From: CAXCDZ01 sp963981525
Lineage (GTDB): Bacteria > Patescibacteriota > Microgenomatia > UBA1400 > UBA12108
Direction of reading: 5' to 3'
Assembly (NCBI GenBank): GCA_963981525.1
Contig: CAXCDZ010000040.1
Location: forward strand, 1-7,943
Length of the DNA: 7,943 nt
Within the stretch, counting starts at the first letter, position 1. Each line of letters begins with the position of its first letter. Both the position numbers and the translations under genes were made by a program. The notes below the pieces were generated by a model, which worked only from the letters and a program-made list of their open reading frames with translations, ran no database searches and was not told the origin of the DNA. Positions 5,262-7,943 of the stretch are shown here, in pieces.

Positions 5262-7477
5262 CTTTTCTCATTCCCTGAGTGATACTTATCGTGGATTCCT
5301 TTTAGCTGCGGATTGGTCACATGGGTATAGATCTGAGTCGTTGAGATCGACTTATGCCCCAGCATCTCCTGCACCTCACGTAGCCCCGCACCAGATGACA
5401 AAAGGTCCGTGGCAAATGAGTTATGACTCACGAATCCATCAGTAATCAGATTATGCGTCCCAGGGACGTAGAAGTCATACACAGAGTGCTGTGCTGACCC
5501 CATTTTCTTCTTACTTCTTACCTTCATCCACTTGTAAATCTTCGAATCAGCAATCGCCAGATATTTTTCTTTTTCCTTCTTAGTAATCACATCTAACTCC
5601 TCAAATCCTTTTATCAAGGCGACAAAAGTCTTTTTCTGTGGCACTAATCGCCCTTCCTGATATCTTGTTAGATCTTTTATTTTATACTTACCAAAATATG
5701 TACTATAGCTCACCCCCATCTTCTTTGCTCGAGAGAGCAGAGCACCAATCACATCTCCGTAAGGTAATTTTTGAGAGAATCGTCCCCCCCTCCACTCCAT
5801 CTTCTTTTTAAGCGTCGGAATATATTGATAAAAAAGATTTTTGCTTTCCCCCTTAGTCACCACCAACTCCGACATAGTGCCAGTAAACTCATTGCCTTGA
5901 GGTAGTTTCGCTGTCCTAGTACGCGTCAAAAAATGCGCATCAACCCCAAAGTGTAACAACAACATCTGAACATCCTTCAACAGCTCATTCGATGTTGAGA
6001 ATAGTCTAGGAGCACTCGACAACCCATCTGCATCATACAGTCCCGCCACAAACTCCGCCATCTCAAGAGTTGTTGCTTGATATAGTGCTCTTGGCACTCT
6101 TTTAGATCTCGCAGTTTCCCCAAAAGTTCCTATCTCATGTAACATTTTCACGAGCTCATTGTCATAATAGTGCAGAGTCCATGAGTTACTTAGCTTGTTA
6201 CGCCGTATCTTTGCTTTCTTGCCATACAACTCACTAATTAACTCAGCGTAATACTCAAGAATCTTCTTATCCTTATCAAACAACGCAACTGCTCTATTTG
6301 ACTTGCTCACAATCCCATCACCTATTGCATATCCCATCAATCTCCACAGCCTAGGATCCAACTTCTCAACTCCCTGATGTGGTATCTTCTGCACCCCAAG
6401 AAGATAATCGCCTACCACTACATCACTTGCCAACCTCTCCACGATCACTCCCTTGCGTAACCCAAACAACCTGTGTTCTCCAGAACACCTAATCTCATAC
6501 CCACCTGCAAATATTTTATATAGATATGTCAGGTGGGAATGTTTTTGCGACAACTTCTTTATCACCAGGTCATGCTGGTCAAAATCAATCGACCAGATTC
6601 GATTAGCCTCATCATAATATAACTCCCTTGCAGTCTTAACTCCGCTTTCCGTAAACACTCGAGTATCGGGGTGTAAACAGTGGCGCATCACGTGAGGAGT
6701 AATCTCGTATGGTAGGTGAGCCATCCTCCCGTACTTCCTCACCACCCTCTGCACGCTCCTGGTCGTCAGCCTCAGCTTCTCCCCAGCCTTCGGATCATCG
6801 ATCTCCGGCTTCTTCCCAGCATGCCGGATAAAAAGAGGTTCGTAGTTATCTGCTCGCTCCCTTAGATATCTCTCTATCCAATACGCTGCGCGTTCTGACA
6901 GGAACACCACCCTTACTTTGTTCCCCTTACCACGTACTCCAAACTCCCTGGTCTCCAAGTTAACAGTCTGCTTATTTAGCGAGACTAGCTCCGAGACCCG
7001 CAGCCCAGTCGCAAACAACACTTCCATCATTGCCCGGTCCCGCATCCCAGTGATCTTAGTGACATCCGGCTTCTCTAGCATCTTCTCCACGTCAGTGTAT
7101 GACAAAAACTTAATTGAGTGCTCCTTTCCTCGAGGTAACTCCAATCTATCAGGTGAGATCACCTCATACTCATTACGCACAAGATAGCGCAAGAAAGATC
7201 TGAGAGCAATCACATAATAGCCCTGCGTCACTGGTGCCAATAGTTTTCCGCTTCGCTTGGTCCTAGCCAAATAGACTCGGTACCGCTTAATCATCTTCAC
7301 AGTAATCTCCTCAACCGGAATCTCTCCCTCACTCTTCTGCAGATAATCAGAAAAACGTTTTAGATAGAGTTGGTAGTTGCGCACAGTGTAAGGGGAGACC
7401 TGCCGTTCGATCGTAAGGTACTCGAGGTACTCCTCAACTAAGGCCTCTAACCCTGACCCTTGATTACTAGCACTCAT
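5258..7477 (-). CDS. xer: XerC/XerD-family tyrosine recombinase precursor with in-frame intein
   Basis: A 739-residue precursor. N-extein residues 1-266 hold the SAM-like DNA-binding domain (about 9-104) and the first half of the catalytic domain. The C-extein is residues 687-739, and between them lies a 420-residue intein. The spliced protein would have 319 residues, slightly more than the roughly 300 of Xer proteins. Catalytic residues are R160 (ATGLRVSEL), K184 (GKGNK), H262 and R265 (PHVMRH), H708 (LGHKS) and Y717 (TTQIYTH). After splicing the last two become H288 and Y297. The intervals R-K 24, H-R 3, R-H 23 and H-Y 9 equal those of E. coli XerD, so removal of the intein restores an exact active site. 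XerC versus XerD cannot be decided. Family role: site-specific recombination such as chromosome dimer resolution. The ATG has GGAG four bases upstream; a TATTAT at 7504-7509 is a weak -10 candidate. Confidence 0.95.
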   Translation of the reverse strand: MSASNQGSGLEALVEEYLEYLTIERQVSPYTVRNYQLYLKRFSDYLQKSEGEIPVEEITVKMIKRYRVYLARTKRSGKLLAPVTQGYYVIALRSFLRYLVRNEYEVISPDRLELPRGKEHSIKFLSYTDVEKMLEKPDVTKITGMRDRAMMEVLFATGLRVSELVSLNKQTVNLETREFGVRGKGNKVRVVFLSERAAYWIERYLRERADNYEPLFIRHAGKKPEIDDPKAGEKLRLTTRSVQRVVRKYGRMAHLPYEITPHVMRHCLHPDTRVFTESGVKTARELYYDEANRIWSIDFDQHDLVIKKLSQKHSHLTYLYKIFAGGYEIRCSGEHRLFGLRKGVIVERLASDVVVGDYLLGVQKIPHQGVEKLDPRLWRLMGYAIGDGIVSKSNRAVALFDKDKKILEYYAELISELYGKKAKIRRNKLSNSWTLHYYDNELVKMLHEIGTFGETARSKRVPRALYQATTLEMAEFVAGLYDADGLSSAPRLFSTSNELLKDVQMLLLHFGVDAHFLTRTRTAKLPQGNEFTGTMSELVVTKGESKNLFYQYIPTLKKKMEWRGGRFSQKLPYGDVIGALLSRAKKMGVSYSTYFGKYKIKDLTRYQEGRLVPQKKTFVALIKGFEELDVITKKEKEKYLAIADSKIYKWMKVRSKKKMGSAQHSVYDFYVPGTHNLITDGFVSHNSFATDLLSSGAGLREVQEMLGHKSISTTQIYTHVTNPQLKGIHDKYHSGNEKS
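5420..6679 (-). mobile_element. Intein with LAGLIDADG homing endonuclease in xer
   Basis: A 420-residue class 1 intein (precursor residues 267-686). Block A begins with C1 in CLHPDTRVFTESG. Block B is YEIRCSGEHRLF with H69; serine replaces the usual threonine of TxxH. Block F is YDFYVPGTHNLITDG with H409. Block G ends FVSHN with penultimate H419 and terminal N420, followed by the +1 nucleophile Ser of the C-extein. Every residue needed for splicing is present. Two LAGLIDADG helices, LMGYAIGDG (114-122) and FVAGLYDADG (210-219), keep their acidic residues D121 and D218, so the endonuclease is probably functional or only recently inactive. Residues about 305-365 may be an extra helix-turn-helix DNA-recognition part. 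Two 60-base blocks inside the intein (5581-5640, 6181-6240) are 35-37% G+C by hand count. Three N-extein blocks (6721-6780, 6841-6900, 7021-7080) are 48-62%. One intein block (6361-6420) is 47%. Horizontal origin is inferred. Confidence 0.95.
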
Positions 7478-7740
7478 ATAGCTCCAATTGCCAATTACTC
7501 GGAATAATACTTGGTGTCGATATATCCATCTTTTTTAGCCATACACACCGTCCACATACACACATAGTTGAATAGTAGGACCTATAGTTTATATAGTGCA
7601 TATCCCATAGTTATAGCTAATAGATACTCACCAGGGGAGGGTACTTATAATCTCCGCTAGACGTTGATATTATTGTGCGACATACAACTTACCTTGTCAA
7701 CCACAACATTCCTCGCACAGCAAGAGACTACAATGCAGCA
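7478..7740. other. Intergenic region upstream of xer without a gene
   Basis: No open frame here resembles a protein. It contains the xer ribosome site (GGAG on the minus strand, just before 7477) and a weak minus-strand -10, TATTAT (7509-7504). Three ATAGTT words lie at 7564-7569, 7584-7589 and 7607-7612. A minus-strand TTGACA (7700-7695) has only a poor CACAAT at 17 bp. A plus-strand TATAAT (7646-7651) has no good -35. A plus-strand TACAAT (7729-7734) ends six bases before the structured element at 7741. These boxes are candidates only. Confidence 0.5.
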
Positions 7741-7880
7741 CACCTTACACACTACGTTTTTTGAGTTGCAAAAACTGCGCAGGTGCGACGGCACCGAGCG
7801 ATAGGTCGCTACGACAGTAGTCGTAGATAGACCGATTTTGCGTTCACAAAAATGTAGTGTGTAAGGTGAGAAGGTGCATT
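7732..7880. repeat. Long nested inverted repeat
   Basis: Outside the perfect 15-bp arms (7741-7755 and 7854-7868) the dyad continues with AATGCA (7732-7737) facing TGCATT (7875-7880), after gaps of 3 and 6 bases. No direct target-site duplication flanks the arms, which argues against a simple insertion. The repeat is read directly from the bases; its role is unknown. Confidence 0.85.
7741..7868 (+). ncRNA. Candidate structured RNA (or folded DNA element), family not recognised
   Basis: The ends form a perfect 15-bp inverted repeat: CACCTTACACACTAC (7741-7755) and GTAGTGTGTAAGGTG (7854-7868). As plus-strand RNA the helix continues through a G-U pair (7756/7853) and five A-U pairs to 21 bp. 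A short internal loop and a second helix, GCAAAA/TTTTGC (7768-7773/7836-7841), follow. Inside are hairpin GGTGC-gacg-GCACC (7782-7795) and hairpin CTACGAC-agta-GTCGTAG (7809-7826), the latter extended by GGTC/GACC (7804-7807/7830-7833). The result is a three-way junction. G-U pairs at 7756/7853, 7765/7844 and 7767/7842 become mismatches on the minus strand, which favours plus-strand transcription. TACAAT ending at 7734 could start transcription near 7741. I found no SRP, tmRNA or RNase P signature and no U-tract terminator. A small terminal-inverted-repeat mobile remnant or a folded recombination site is the alternative. Confidence 0.4.
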
Positions 7881-7890
7881 TATCTAGATA

Positions 7891-7936
7891 CTACCAGAGG
7901 TAGAGCCTCCCAAACGGCGCACATTAGCCGCTCTAC
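7891..7936. repeat. Hairpin pair at the window edge
   Basis: GTAGAGC (7900-7906) and GCTCTAC (7930-7936) form a 7-bp dyad. GGC (7916-7918) and GCC (7927-7929) stack directly on it, leaving a one-sided 9-base bulge. CTACC (7891-7895) and GGTAG (7899-7903) form an alternative hairpin using the same bases. The sequence runs off the window, so I cannot say whether it belongs to a larger RNA. It does not contain a T-arm and is not a tRNA. Confidence 0.6.
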
Positions 7937-7943
7937 GGACCAC

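Noticed and set aside
6918..7187. Plus-strand open frame of 89 codons opposite xer
   Set aside because: It is antisense to the conserved recombinase catalytic domain, and its low-complexity serine-rich product shows no motif.
7595..7621. dif-like site upstream of xer
   Set aside because: The right arm TTATAGCTAAT matches the E. coli dif XerD arm at only 7 of 11 bases. The left arm matches poorly and leaves a 5-base rather than 6-base centre.
7820..7840. Rho-independent terminator after the CTACGAC/GTCGTAG hairpin
   Set aside because: The stem is followed by ATAGACCGATTTTG, so the T run is short and not adjacent to the stem.
7741..7868. Simple transposon-end interpretation of the inverted repeat
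   Set aside because: No target-site duplication flanks the arms, no transposase is nearby, and the interior is filled with further paired stems, which fits a structured RNA or DNA fold better.
7880..7943. tRNA-like GGTAGAGC near the window end
   Set aside because: GGTAGAGC resembles the 3' half of a D-arm, but there is no pairing 5' D-stem in place, no proper anticodon stem and no T-arm TTCGA.

Overview
The window reads as a compact bacterial chromosome segment. It holds seven protein genes: alr-ddl on the plus strand, a murF-like gene and an alpha/beta hydrolase on the minus strand, ahpC and a small winged-helix regulator on the plus strand, and a Xer-type tyrosine recombinase on the minus strand. 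Genes abut or overlap: 4 bp between alr and ddl, 1 bp between hydrolase and murF, and 4 bp at both convergent 3' ends. Several promoters put the -10 box only 6-8 bases before the ATG, which points to leaderless mRNAs. UGA is used as a normal stop. The compactness, small protein sizes and a MurF-like ligase with a membrane-like N-terminus would fit a Patescibacteria/CPR-type genome. That placement is inference; nothing here proves a taxon.

Region by region. Positions 1-95 are upstream sequence with a good promoter for alr. Positions 96-3588 carry the D-alanine branch of peptidoglycan synthesis: Alr makes D-Ala, Ddl joins two D-Ala, and a convergently transcribed Mur ligase resembles the enzyme that adds D-Ala-D-Ala to the UDP-MurNAc peptide. 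The ligase is co-transcribed with an alpha/beta hydrolase (3588-4322). Positions 4323-4388 are a divergent regulatory region with overlapping promoters for the hydrolase and ahpC. AhpC (4389-4955) is followed by an 82-residue winged-helix protein (5013-5261). Copies of a TTAGCTAA-like palindrome lie in both leader regions, suggesting that the regulator may control itself and ahpC.

Positions 5258-7477 encode a 739-residue protein: a XerC/XerD-family recombinase split by a complete 420-residue intein with a LAGLIDADG homing endonuclease. The intein sits inside the conserved H-x-x-R-H/S active-site box. Removing it gives a 319-residue recombinase whose R, K, H, R, H and Y catalytic residues are all present, with the R-K, H-R, R-H and H-Y spacings equal to those of E. 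coli XerD. This is the most striking feature of the window.

Positions 7478-7943 contain no convincing gene. They hold the xer upstream region, three spaced ATAGTT words, and a strongly structured 128-base element (7741-7868). Its 15-bp perfect inverted repeat encloses further nested hairpins, and G-U pairing favours a plus-strand RNA. Another hairpin lies at the window edge. I do not recognise this element as a known RNA family.
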